Source: Riptortus pedestris
Lineage: Eukaryota; Arthropoda; Insecta; Hemiptera; Alydidae
Length of the DNA stretch: 64,000 nucleotides
Direction: 5' to 3'
Assembly (NCBI GenBank): GCA_019009955.1
Contig: CM032230.1
Location: 4,342,501 to 4,406,500 of the forward strand
Part shown: in pieces, positions 44,157-55,062 of the stretch
How positions within the stretch are numbered: position 1 is the stretch's first letter
How the letters are laid out: every line of letters starts with the position of its first letter
Translations under genes and position numbers: made by a program
Notes under the pieces: model-generated
Told to the model about the DNA's origin: nothing
The model's database searches: none
What the model saw: the letters and a program-made list of their open reading frames with translations, nothing else

Positions 44157-45023
44157 GTAACCTCTGTCTGTACATTGGTTTTTTTCGCAAAATTTCAGGA
44201 TAACTTTTCGTTTCACATGTCATAGACACCAAAACTACATTTTGTTTCTTTCGTGTCTGTTTGTTTATTTGTTTGGAGGCCTGAAATTAAAAATAGCGAT
44301 ATTTCGATTCCTATTGGGTTTTCTGCAAATATGCACATGACAAAAGTTGTTTATTTTGTTATTTAAAGTAACTTTTGTTATATACACTATCGTCGTATAC
44401 CGAAGAATAAAGGAGTTATACACTAAAAATTATAGCGGGAGTCAACAATTTTATTTGGCACAAAAGACTCAACCGAACATGACAAAACACTCGTTATGTG
44501 TATTAACACTAACGCCTTCCTTATAATAAGCCATACTAACATTTCTAGGGACGGGCAGGAGTGGGGGTTATAAGGGAGGCCTGGAATTAAAAATAGTGAA
44601 ATTTCGTTTCCTATTTGGGTTTCGGCAAATATGCACATAACAAAAGTTGTTTATTTTGTTATTTAGAGAAATTTGCTCAACAAATCTTTTCAATATGAAC
44701 TACCAGGTACCTCACCTGGAAAAATTAATAATAATAATTCAAATTATAATATTTAATAATATTATTATAATATTTTGTCCTTAATAATTTAAATCTATGC
44801 ATTATGCACAGGAAACGGGAAATATGACAATATGGAGGACAGTGAAGTCTTACATAAAAAAATAATTTTATTATTAACAAATCCACAGAAACGACGAGTA
44901 TTAACCCTAAACACTGGGAAGGGTAAATGCCAAAATATTGTGCAAAGTAAAGCCTTGCCAAAAAAAATACCATTACCATCCAGCCTCAAATGAATTCCCG
45001 GGCGAAGCCGGGTATCTGAGCTA

Positions 45024-45024
<1 letters not shown>
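44153..45024 (+). mobile_element. Helitron-like element, about 0.87 kb
   Basis: The 5' block AATTGTAACCTCTGTCTGTA and the 3' hairpin CCCGGGCGAAGCCGGG, then TATCTGAG and CTAG (45021-45024), lie between TA arrays on both sides. The 3' 360 bp are almost identical to those of 35971-37023, but one internal repeat unit and part of the 5' region are deleted (jump from TTTATTTGTTTG to GAGGCCTGAAATTAAAAATA near 44276). Confidence 0.82.
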
Positions 45025-45084
<60 letters not shown>

Positions 45085-46409
45085 CTAGCTATGGTACCCG
45101 GCGATGCCCGGGAAATTATTGTTGACTGACTAATGATGGTATTTTGATAGTAAGACTTCAATGTACACAATTTCAATGCACTCCACGACGTAATGATTTT
45201 CCGATATAGCCAACCCTGAAGGGTAACTTTTGGGGATTAATAGAATAGAAATTTTAGTTTTGAAGGATAAATGTAAATGTGTTCCTAATTTATCCTTCTA
45301 TACTTTATGACTCACCGTTTTTCAATAATTCAAATCATAATCATGGATAGCATTTATTACAATTAAATATCATCCATAATAAACATATTTTCTTTCAAAA
45401 GACAACCCGAGCTCAAATAGTTTAGGCAAAGTTTTGCACGTAAGATTATATTTGTAATAGTGAATCTCACTGGAAATCACTTCCAGCAATACCAGACGGG
45501 AAATAAGTAAACTCAATTAACTGGTAAGGCTCCCGTCATCTTCCGCTCCCGCATTAGACTTCTCACGTTTCAGACTCTCTTATAATCCCCACTCCCGTTT
45601 GGACCTAAAATTTTTAATATAGTTAATCATGGAAGATTAAATGCTAATTGACATACCGAGTTTTGCTAAGTTCAGTTCAATCGTTAGTGCCCAACAAAAT
45701 TGTTGGCTCCCGCTTTAGAATTTAGTGTGTATCACGTTTATACTTTTCTATACGACAAAAGTGAATATAACAAAAGTTACTTTAAATAGAAAAATAAACA
45801 ACTTTTTTTTTGTTCATATTTGCCGAAACCCCAATAGGAAACGAAATTTCGCTATTTTTAATTTCAGGCCTTCCTTATAACCCCACTCCTGCCCGTCCCT
45901 AGAAATGTTAGTATGGCTTATTATAAGGAAACGTTTGTACTAATTCACATAGCGAGTTTGGTTTAGTTCGGTTGAGTCTTTTGTGCCAAATAAAATTGTG
46001 GACTCCCGCTATAGGTTTTAGCGTATAACTCATTTATACTTCAGTATACGGCAAAAATGCACATAACAAAAGTTACTCTTGATAACAAAATAAACAACTT
46101 TTGTTAAGTACATATTTGCTGAAAAAGCAATAGGAAACGAAATATCGCTATTTTTAATTTCAGGCCTCCCTTATAACCCCCACTCCTGTTCGTCTTAGAG
46201 AATATTAATATAGCTAAAGTCTAAGTTGGGCTAGTAGTAATATACATACCAAGTGACATAAAATTCGGTTCAGTCGTTTATGCGTGAAAAGGTAACAAAC
46301 AAACAAACATACACGAAAGCAACAAAATGCAGTTATGGTGTCTATGACATGTGAAACGAAAAGTTATCGTGAAATTTCGCGAAAAAATCAATGTACAGAC
46401 AGAGGTTAC

Positions 46410-46412
<3 letters not shown>
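45085..46412 (-). mobile_element. Helitron-like element, alternative 3' end
   Basis: On the minus strand it starts TTGTAACCTCTGTCTGTACA next to the TA array at 46419, and ends with hairpin CCCGGGCATCGCCGGG, TACCATAG and CTAG (45085-45088) next to the TA array at 45026-45081. It holds three family repeats (AACAGGAGTGGGGGTTATAA type). The 3' 270 bp match 31900-32158 rather than the other CTAG copies, so this is a distinct 3'-end subfamily. The 66-81 codon frames are not genes. Confidence 0.8.
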
Positions 46413-46455
<43 letters not shown>

Positions 46456-47669
46456 ATATATATACTAGCTCAGATACCCGGCTTCGCCCGGGAATTGGTT
46501 TGAGCCTGAATGGTGATGGTATTTTTTTGGCAAGGCTTTACTTTGCACAATATTTTGACATTTACCCGTCCCAGTGTTTAGGGTTAATACCCGTCATTTC
46601 TGTGGATTTGTTAATAATAAAATTTGTAAATTAAGGCCTCCCTTAAAACCCCCACTCCTGCCCGTTCCTAGAAATGTTATTATGGCTTGTTATAAGGAAG
46701 GCGTTAGTGCTAATGCACATACCGAGTGTTTTATTTAGTTCGGTTGAGTCTTTTGTGCCAAATAAAATTGTTGACTCCCGTTATAGTTTTTAGCGTATAA
46801 CGCCTTTATACTTCGGTATATGACGATAATGTATATAAAGAAAGTTTCTCTAAATAACAAAATAAACAACTTTTGTTATGTGCATATTTGCCGAAAATGC
46901 TATAGGAAACGAAATATCGCTATTATTAATTTCAGGCCTTCCTTATAACCCCACTCCTGCCCGTCCCTAGAAATGCTATTATGGCTTATTATAAGGAAGG
47001 CGTTAGTGCTAATTCACATACCGAGTTTGGTTTAGTTCCAGAGATCGAGCGGGAGTCCACAATTTTATTTGGCACAAAAGACTCAACCGAACTAAACCAA
47101 ACTCGCTATGTGAATTAGTACAAACGTTTCCTTATAATAAGCCATACTAACATTTCTAGGGACGGGCAGGAGTGGGGTTATAAGGAAGGCCTGAAATTAA
47201 TAATAGCGATATTTCGTTTCCTATAGCATTTTCGGCAAATATGCACATAACAAAAGTTGTTTATTTTGTTATTTAGAGAAACTTTCTTTATATACATTAT
47301 CGTCATATACCGAAGTATAATGGCGTTATACGCTAAAAACTATAACGGGAGCCAACAATTTTCTTTGGCACAAAAGACTCAACCGAACTAAATAAAACAC
47401 TCGGTATGTGCATTAGCATTAACGCCTTCCTTATAACAAGCCATACTAACATTTCTAGGAACGGGCAGGAGTGGGGGTTTTAAGGGAGGCCTTAATTTAC
47501 AAATTTTATTATTAACAAATCCACAGAAATGACGGGTATTAACCCTAAACACTGGGACGGGTAAATGTCAAAGTATTGTGCAAAGTAAAGCCTTGCAAAA
47601 AAATACCATCACCATTCAGCCTCAAATCAATTTCCGGGCGAAGCCGGGTATCTGAGCTAGTATATATAT

Positions 47670-47717
<48 letters not shown>

Positions 47718-48130
47718 GTAACTTCTGTCTGTACATTGATATTTTTCTCAATATTTCACGATAAATTTTCGTTTCACATGTCATAGACACCATAAAGGCA
47801 GTTTGTTTCTTTCGTATATGCTTGTTTGTTTGCTACCTTTTCACGCATAAAAGGCTGAACAGAATATTAACAAACTCGGTATGTTTATTACTACTAGCCC
47901 AGCTTAGACTTTAGGTTATATTAACATTCTCTGAGACGAACAGGAGTGGGGGTTATAAGGGAGGTCTGAAATCAAAAATAGCGATATTTCTTTTCCTATT
48001 GGTTTGTCGGCAAATATGCACATTACAAAAGTTGTTTATTTTGTTATTAAGAGAAGGTTTTGTTATATACACTTTTGTCGTATACCTAAGTATAAATGAG
48101 TTATACGTTAAAAACTACTGCGGAAGTCAA
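46005..48130. repeat. Large palindrome, arms about 1.03 kb
   Basis: 46005-47038 and 47089-48130 are inverted repeats around a spacer of about 50 bp (47039-47088). Both arms contain, in mirror order, the internal Helitron repeat, the hairpin/CTAG 3' end (46465-46468 and 47657-47660), a TA array, and a Helitron 5' block with the GTAAC(C/T)TCTGTCTGTACATT start. The similarity is high, with long identical runs such as TTTCTCTAAATAACAAAATA. Confidence 0.88.
46465..47660. mobile_element. Two Helitron-like 3' halves, head to head
   Basis: The left half is on the minus strand (CTAG at 46465, hairpin CCCGGGCGAAGCCGGG reversed) and the right half on the plus strand (CTAG at 47657-47660, hairpin CCGGGCGAAGCCGG). 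Neither half has a 5' start at the junction (about 47040). Together they look like a single insertion with two 3' ends flanked by TA arrays. Confidence 0.75.
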
Positions 48131-48132
48131 CA
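47714..48132 (+). mobile_element. Helitron-like 5' part, cut by a minisatellite
   Basis: It starts AATTGTAACTTCTGTCTGTA after a TA array and continues through CACATGTCATAGACACCATA, CGAACAGGAGTGGGGGTTAT and CGTATACCTAAGTATAAATG to GCGGAAGTCAACAATTATAC, where the 105-bp array takes over. No continuation was found after 51105. Confidence 0.75.
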
Positions 48133-51105
48133 ATTATACTCATTCCTCCTTCCCAGCAGACCTCTCCACCTCCATCTTATGCCCTGCCTTCCTCTTCACC
48201 GTGTCCCCAGGGGTCCATGCAGTGCATATCTTAGCCCACCGATCTCCTTCCCAGCTGGCCTCTCCACCTCCATCTTATGCCCTGCCTTCCTCTTCACCGT
48301 GTCCCCAGGGATCCATGCAGTGCATATCTTAGCCCACCGATCTCCTTCCTCCTTCCCAGCAGGCCTCTCCACCTCCATCTTATGCCCTGCCTTCCTCTTC
48401 ACCGTGTCCCCAGGGATCCATGCAGTGCATATCTTAGCCCACCGATCTCCTTCCTCCTTCCCAGCAGACCTCTCCACCTCCATCTTATGCCCTGCCTTCC
48501 TCTTCACCGTGTCCCCAGGGATCCATGCAGTGCATATCTTAGCCCACCGATCTCCTTCCTCCTTCCCAGCAGGCCTCTCCACCTCCATCTTATGCCCTGC
48601 CTTCCACCTCACCGTGCCCCCAGGGATCCATGCAGTGCATATCTAAGCCCACCGATCTCCTTCCTCCTTCCCAGCAGGCCTCTCCACCTCCATCTTATGC
48701 CCTGCCTTCCTCTTCACCGTGTCCCCAGGGATCCATGCAGTGCATATCTTAGCCCACCGATCTCCTTCCTCCTTCCCAGCAGGCCTCTCCACCTCCATCT
48801 TATGCCCTGCCTTCCCCTTCACCGTGTCCCCAGGGATCCATGCAGTGCATATCTTAGCCCACCGATCTCCTTCCTCCTTCCCAGCTGGCCTCTCCACCTC
48901 CATCTTATGCCCTGCCTTCCCCTTCACCGTGTCCCCAGGGATCCATGCAGTGCATATCTTAGCCCACCGATCTCCTTCCTCCTTCCCAGCAGGCCTCTCC
49001 ACCTCCATCTTTATGCCGGCGCTTCCCTTCACCGTGCCCCAGGGATCCATGCAGTGCATATCTTAGCCCACCGATCTCCTTCCTCCTTCCCAGCAGGCCT
49101 CTCCACCATCCATCTTATGCCCTGCCTTCCTCTTCACCGTGTCCCCAGGGATCCATGCAGTGCATATCTTAGCCCACCGATCTCCTTCCTCCTTCCCAAC
49201 CTGCCTCTCCACCTCCATTTTAAGCCCTGCATTTCCTCTTCACCGTGTCCCCAGGGATCCATGCGTGCATATCTTAGCCCACCGATCTCCTTCCTCCTTC
49301 CCAGCTGGCCTCTCCACCTCCATCTTATGCCCTCCTTCCTCTTCACCGTGGTCCCAGGGATCCATGCGGTGCATATCTTAGCCAAACAGATCTCCTTCCT
49401 CCTTCCCAGCAGGCCTCTGCACCTCCATCTTATGCCCTGCCTTCCTCTTCACCGTGTCCCCAGGGATCCATGCAGTGCATATCTTAGCCCACCGATCTCC
49501 TTCCTCCTTCCCAGCAGGCCTCTGCACCTCCATCTTATGCCCTGCCTTCCTCTTCACCGTGTCCCCAGGGATCCATGCAGTGCATATCTTAGCCCACCGA
49601 TCTCCTTCCTCCTTCCCAGCAGGCCTCTCCACCTCCATCTTATGCCCTGCCTTCCACCTCACCGTGCCCCAGGGATCCATGCAGTGCATATCTTAGCCCA
49701 CCGATCTCCTTCCTCCTTCCCAGCTGGCCTCTCCACCTCCATCTTATGCCCTGCCTTCCTCTTCACCGTGTCCCCAGGGATCCATGCAGTGCATATCTTA
49801 GCCCACCGATCTCCTTCCTCCTTCCCAGCTGGCCTCTCCACCTCCATCTTATGCCCTGCCTTCCTCTTCACCGTTCATGTGCCCTCCAGGGGTCCATGCA
49901 GTGCATATCTTAGCCCACCGATCCCTTCCTCTTCCCAGCAGGACTCTCCCACCTCCATCTTATGCCCTGCCTTCCTCTCTCAACCGTGTCCCCAGGGATC
50001 CATGCAGTGCATAACTTAGCCCAATCCGATCTCCTTCCTCCTTCCCAAGCAGACCTCTCCACCTCCATCTTATGCCCTGCCTTCCTCTTCACCGTGTCCC
50101 CAGGGATCCATGCAGTGCATATCTTAGCCCACCGATCTCCTTCCTCCTTCCCATCAGGACCTCTGGCACCTCCATCTTATGCCCTTCCTTCCTCTTCACC
50201 GTGTCCCCCAGGGATCCATTTGCAGTGCAATATCTTAGCCAGCCGATCTCCTTCCACCTTCCCAGCAGGCCTCTGCACCTCCATCTTTGGCCCAGCCTTC
50301 CTCTTCACCGTGTCCCCCAGGGATCCATGCAGTGCATATCTTAGGGGCCCACCGATCTCCTTCCTCCTTCCCAGCAGGCCTCTGCACCTCCATCTTATGC
50401 CCTGCCTTCCTCTTCACCGTGTACCCCCAGGGATCCATGCAGTGCATATCTTAGCCCACCGATCTCCTTCCTCCTTCCCAGCAGACCTCTCCACCTCCAT
50501 CTTATGCCCTGCCTTCCTCTTCACCGTGTCCCCAGGGATCCATGCAGTGCATATCTTAGCCCACCGATCTCCTTCCTCCTTCCCAGCAGGCCTCTGCACC
50601 TCCATCTTATGCCCTGCCTTCCACTTCACCGTGCCCCCCAGGGATCCATGCAGTGCATATCTTAGCCCACCGATCTCCTTCCTCCTTCCCAACCTGCCTC
50701 TCCACCTCGATCCTAGCCCTGCCCTTCCTCCTCACCGTGTCCCCCTGGGATCCATGCTGTGCATATCTTAGCCCACCGATCTCCTTCCCCCATCCCAGCT
50801 GGCCACTCCACCTCCAACTTCTTATGATTTATTATTTTGCCTCTGCCTTCCTCTTCACACGTGTCCTTTTCTGGGATCCAAATGGTCAGTGCCTATCTTA
50901 GGACCGATCTCCTTCCAATCCTTCCCAGCTGACCTTTCTCCACCTCCAACTTATGCCCTGCCTTCCTCTTCCCCGTGTCCCCAGGGATCCATGCAGTGCA
51001 TATCTTAGCCCACCGATTTCCTTCTCCCTTCCCAGCTGGCCTCTCCACCTCCATCTTATGCCCTGCATTCCTCTTCACCGTATCCCCAGGGATCCTCTCA
51101 ATAAC
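48133..51105. repeat. Minisatellite, 105-bp unit, about 28 copies (array 2)
   Basis: The unit contains TTCCCAGCAGGCCTCTCCAC, CATCTTATGCCCTGCCTTCC, CACCGTGTCCCCAGGGATCC and ATGCAGTGCATATCTTAGCC; GTCCCC at 48301 and 48406 gives 105. The GC content is far above the flanks. Units are very similar up to about 49860 and then show many single-base indels, which break the long frames. Because 105 is a multiple of three, frames of up to 580 codons (plus) and 138 codons (minus, repeating DRWAKICTAWIPGDTVKRKA) exist. They have no start context or flanking exons and I do not call them genes. Confidence 0.95.
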
Positions 51106-51692
51106 AATGTCATCTCTTCAATATGTAAATGCAAAAAGAATAGAAAATAAATGTTTTCCCAATAAAACTTTGTGCAACTTAAATAACGGATGGTGGATTA
51201 AGCCCTAGTTCCGTCCCTAAAATAAGCCCATTAAAGCGCTCCCCCGCCCTAATAAGGCTGGTGAGCCAGTGTTTTGGTTGGGACTGAACAACTGGACTTG
51301 GTAATTATCAATTATACACTAACTCTACAATCCTAACTGTTTGCCGTCTCACCAAGTTAGGATTTGAATCAGCTGGACTTTGAAAACCAACTAGCTTTTG
51401 GTGTAAAAGCTAGGAGTCACACATCACTGGAGAGTTTTAGCAATTTACCACAGTCAATTTTTAAATCATGAGTCAAAAACTGTAAAAAATACCGACAAAA
51501 ATTCTAGAACTGCGAAGTTGATCGGAGCTCAAAGATTAGGAAAATGGGCATTATAAAGACGATATAATAACAAGACATAAATATAGATAATAAAAATTAG
51601 GTGAGGGAATATTTATAAGAGATATTATGGAAATATAATGTATTCAAAATTTAATTAATTTAAAAACTGTAATTTTAGAGAGAAAAAACACT
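51106..51692. other. Unassigned stretch after the minisatellite
   Basis: No recognised frame or transposon end. Slightly GC-richer around 51220-51270. Confidence 0.4.
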
Positions 51693-52770
51693 TTAACCCT
51701 CCGTTAGTCGCGGCGTCCTGACATGTGCATCTTTGAGGTGTTTTTGCAATAGTTTCGGATTGAGTGAACCCGACAATTTCCGCCTCCAGCAATGCTTCTA
51801 GCTTCCCTTTCTCCTCAAAACAGTAAAGGTTTGACCTTCAATGTTTTTACACTGTGCATTCCTTGTACTAAAATCACCCCACAGGTGCACCGCGACCAAA
51901 ATTGCAAGTATTTTAATTTCTTTATATTTCTAAATTTAATCTATTTATCTTAGACATATTTATCATTTGACGTTTGTAGTGCCTTGATTGTTTTTGAATA
52001 GTTAAATATATCTACAAAATAGGTAATTCACCTCTGAGGTGACCGCGACTAACAATGCATTTTTAAAACATTTTTTTCAGAAAAAATGTACCAAGTAATT
52101 CGTGTTTTTGACTTGAGTAATCAAAATGACGTACCTAGACTCCACCACACATTACTGGATCCTTTCGAAGAAGGCGATAACATACAGAACGACACAGATT
52201 CGGAATTTGAAGACGGCTTGGAAGAACGGGGTATAGACTCAGAGACCGAACAAAGTGACGTGGAATCGGAAAGTGATCGGGAGGATGAGCAGTCACACGA
52301 AAAATATGTCCCATTGAGAAGTGTGGACAGAAAGAACGTTGACCGTTTTGAGTGGAGGAAAACCCCTTTTCCTTTGCGAAAAATAGGCAAACAAAATTTA
52401 TTGACACACCTTCCGGGATTCAAAGGGGCGGCAAAGGTGGTTACTAATGAACTTGACTGCTGGTTCTGTCTCATTGTTGAGACGATTATTAGTAGTATTG
52501 TGCACTGCACAAACGAATTCATGAAAATCGTTGAGCCAGACTTTTCTAGGCAGAGGGATGCCCAAGAGACGGACTTCACAGAAATAAAAGCCTAGACCCT
52601 TCTTTACTTATCTGGCACATACAGGGGAGCGAGAATGAAATTAGAAGTCTTTATTTAAAACATGTTGGGAAGAAACTCACCTGAATAGAACTAGATGGCA
52701 CTAAAAGATTCTACGTGAAACGTTTTAATTTCCTTTTCTATCTTAAATGTTTTCTTTTAATTGTTATTCC
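51693..52770 (+). mobile_element. piggyBac-like element, 3'-truncated
   Basis: It starts at TTAA (51693-51696) followed by CCCTCCGTTAGTCGCGGCG, the expected TTAA target plus CCC-starting terminal repeat of piggyBac elements. The core GTTAGTCGCGG recurs inverted as CCGCGACTAAC at 52043-52053, just before the ORF, and partially at about 51888. A transposase remnant follows. No right-hand terminal repeat or second TTAA was found up to 53100. Confidence 0.75.
52086..52770 (+). pseudogene. piggyBac transposase, N-terminal remnant
   Basis: An ATG at 52086 opens a 169-codon frame: an acidic, low-complexity N-terminus (residues about 20-80), then FEWRKTPFPLRK, and FKGAAKVVTNELDCWFCL through IISSIVHCTNEFM and TDFTEIKA, the start of the DDE_Tnp_1_7-type domain. 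A TAG at 52593 interrupts; the same frame continues TLLYLSGTYRGARMKLE, which is the GLLYLxGxYR motif of the family. A frame change then gives ELDGTKRFYVKRF at 52688. The catalytic aspartates lie beyond and are missing, so it is inactive. Confidence 0.82.
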
Positions 52771-53133
52771 TGCAGAAATCAAATGATTTAGTAGTTCTAA
52801 ACTATTCTTATTATACTTTTTTTATATATTTTTTCTAGTAGCTAAGAAGTAGTATCTAAAGAATTCATTGTTCATAAATAGCTTCATGTTACCTGAAATG
52901 AATTAATATTTTATTAATATTTGATAGTTGTGAGACATATTCATGTGTTACATTGCTAACTTTTAAAATAAAATAGTTTTACTATTTGTTCAGATAAGTA
53001 TTTATATTTGTTTAACTCTATTTTTGCCCTAAGAATCAGTTTTATCAACATATTTCTCCATCGTCACCTCATAGGTTGTAATGATGAAAAGAAAGTTTTT
53101 TTGTTTTTTTTATTTAGTATGTCTACATTTTCA

Positions 53134-53138
<5 letters not shown>
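52771..53138. other. AT-rich stretch, no feature recognised
   Basis: Non-coding by eye; it could be the decayed remainder of the piggyBac element. Confidence 0.4.

Positions 53139-53193
<55 letters not shown>
53139..53193. repeat. TA microsatellite outside any recognised HINE
   Basis: An uninterrupted TA array of about 55 bp. Unlike most long TA arrays here, it has no HINE landmarks (CGGAC box or CTCTAGCGG) beside it. Confidence 0.85.
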
Positions 53194-53194
<1 letters not shown>

Positions 53195-53198
<4 letters not shown>

Positions 53199-54239
53199 AA
53201 TACATACTTATTAAGGAATTGAGCAAGTTGTGCTGTTAACTCGCGCCTTAAATAGTAGTAGATAACTGAAACTAGCTACTAATATAGTAGTATAATAGTA
53301 AATAATAAATTAAAAAGATCTAATATTGGTTTTAAAATTTAATCCAGACCTTATTTAACTTACCCAGACGAAAAGTCCTTTAATGGCGACGAAGATAGAA
53401 ATCCTTGCTTCTTTACTTCATACCAGTTGTAGAATAACTAAAACATAAAGGAGCTTTATTACAAAGTGATAGAATTTAATTATCGAAAAAAGGCCTAGAA
53501 ATTCATATTAAAACATACTACTTAGCATTTAACGAGAGGATAATGTAATTATCAACATATGAGTTAATTGTTCATTAATTCTAAGGTTGTCGTATATGGA
53601 ATGGGAACTGAAATAGAATTTAAAATTTCCAATATAACGTAGATTGATTGGTGTTGCAGGATCCAGCAATTATGCAAAATAAAGTTGAAGTCGGTCTGTA
53701 TTAAATGTTTATATTTGACGTCTGGTTTCACGACATCAGAGGCATCTTGAGGTCTTTAATAGAAGGAAGGGCTCCAGAACTTATGAATATGACTAGAGAA
53801 CGAGAAATTAGGTAGCTGACTAAGCCCTTTTTATTTTTTTTCTTCTCATAGTAACCTTACGAGGAGTTATTTATTTGAATACATGTTCCATTGCCACATG
53901 GCATATTACATGTATGATTATAATTAAATACATTTTTATTTTACTATATATACACGTTAATCAAAGATCTAATTAAATATCATATAGAAAAATAGTAATA
54001 ATAAATTAGAAAATTAAAGTAAGTAAGATAATTACAAATAAAATTAATAAATGAAATGAAAAATAAATAAATAAAATTTTAAAAAATCAATTAAAGTAAA
54101 ACTCAACCGATGTTTAATTTGCGAGTCTATGTAAGGTAAATATATTGAATCATAATTCCCATTCCTCACAATCAACTTTACATTCTAGTATATTGCTACA
54201 TCCATATCTACGTATATACCTTTGATAAACTTGTTAAGT
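53195..54239. other. AT-rich stretch with an inverted-repeat arm
   Basis: Mostly unassigned. 53745-53810 (GGCATCTTGAGGTCTTTAAT ... ATATGACTAGAGAACGAG) is the inverted partner of 54768-54838 near the retrotransposon remnant. Confidence 0.5.
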
Positions 54240-54735
54240 TATTTATTTCATTTATTAAATAAAATATGAGGTGGTTCTGGTCAATCACCGCCTTTTAAAA
54301 TTATGTTCATTATTAAATGTGATCTATTTTGATTAAATGCTGAACAGTCATAAAGTTTATGTTAAAAAAAATGTGTTGTCTGTGAGTCGCAAGTAGATTT
54401 GTCATTGTCTTGAATTTTAAATCTTGTTAAATAATGTCCTGTCTGTCGAAGTTCCGTTAGAAATTGTGTACATTTGTGATGTTGACACTTAATTGTGTTG
54501 CAGTTGTTGTGAGTTATATTTGGTATGCATCGATGTAAGCTGTAAGATGAATTACATGTCGTCTATTGTCTGTTCCACTTATGTATTGTGTCGGTACGTT
54601 TGTCTTTTTTAATGTATGGGAATGGCACAAGAGAGAATTCTGGGATTATTTTTCTATCTTGAGCTGCTTCCTTTGCTAACGTGTCAGCTTGTTCGTTTAA
54701 CAAAGCCCTGCCAATATATTTACAGGGATACCTTT
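54240..54735 (-). pseudogene. Non-LTR retrotransposon, RNase H domain and C-terminus
   Basis: The minus-strand frame reads LLNEQADTLAKEAAQD (the last RNase H motif with the conserved Asp), then FPYIKKDKRTDTIHKWNRQ, a TAG, and further TQFLTELRQTGHYLTRF and CSAFNQNRSHL, ending with PEPPHILFNK. This follows the order of RNase H-bearing ORF2 proteins (I/R1/Outcast-like). The frame is kept over about 490 bp with several stops. The RT domain is missing. Confidence 0.72.
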
Positions 54736-54989
54736 CAGTTGATTTGCCTGACTTTATTAGCTATATAGGTTACTCCTTCTCTAGTCATATGCGTGTAGTT
54801 CTGGAGCCCTTTCCGTTAATAAAGGCCTCAGGATGCCATATGAAGTGGTTAAGGCTGTAGTAAAATTTAAACATTTAATGTACGCAGACTACAACTTTCT
54901 TTTCTCTAATTTCAAATTTTTGGCATTCATTTACATGGCGAAGTGGGAATTTCAGAATTAGATTGTTGGATAGGAATGAAGAAGGATAT

Positions 54990-55062
54990 AGGTTGCGCTG
55001 TGTGTGAGTGTGTGTGTGCGTGTGTGTGTGTGTGTGTGTGCGTGTGTGTTTGTGTGTGTAAA
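54990..55062 (+). repeat. TG microsatellite
   Basis: About 70 bp of TG with a few TGCG interruptions. No associated element was recognised. Confidence 0.9.

Noticed and set aside
48277..50771. Open frames up to 580 codons, and minus-strand DRWAKI...-type repeat frames
   Set aside because: Same artefact of a 105-bp unit; several frames on both strands are open at once and all break in the indel-rich right part.
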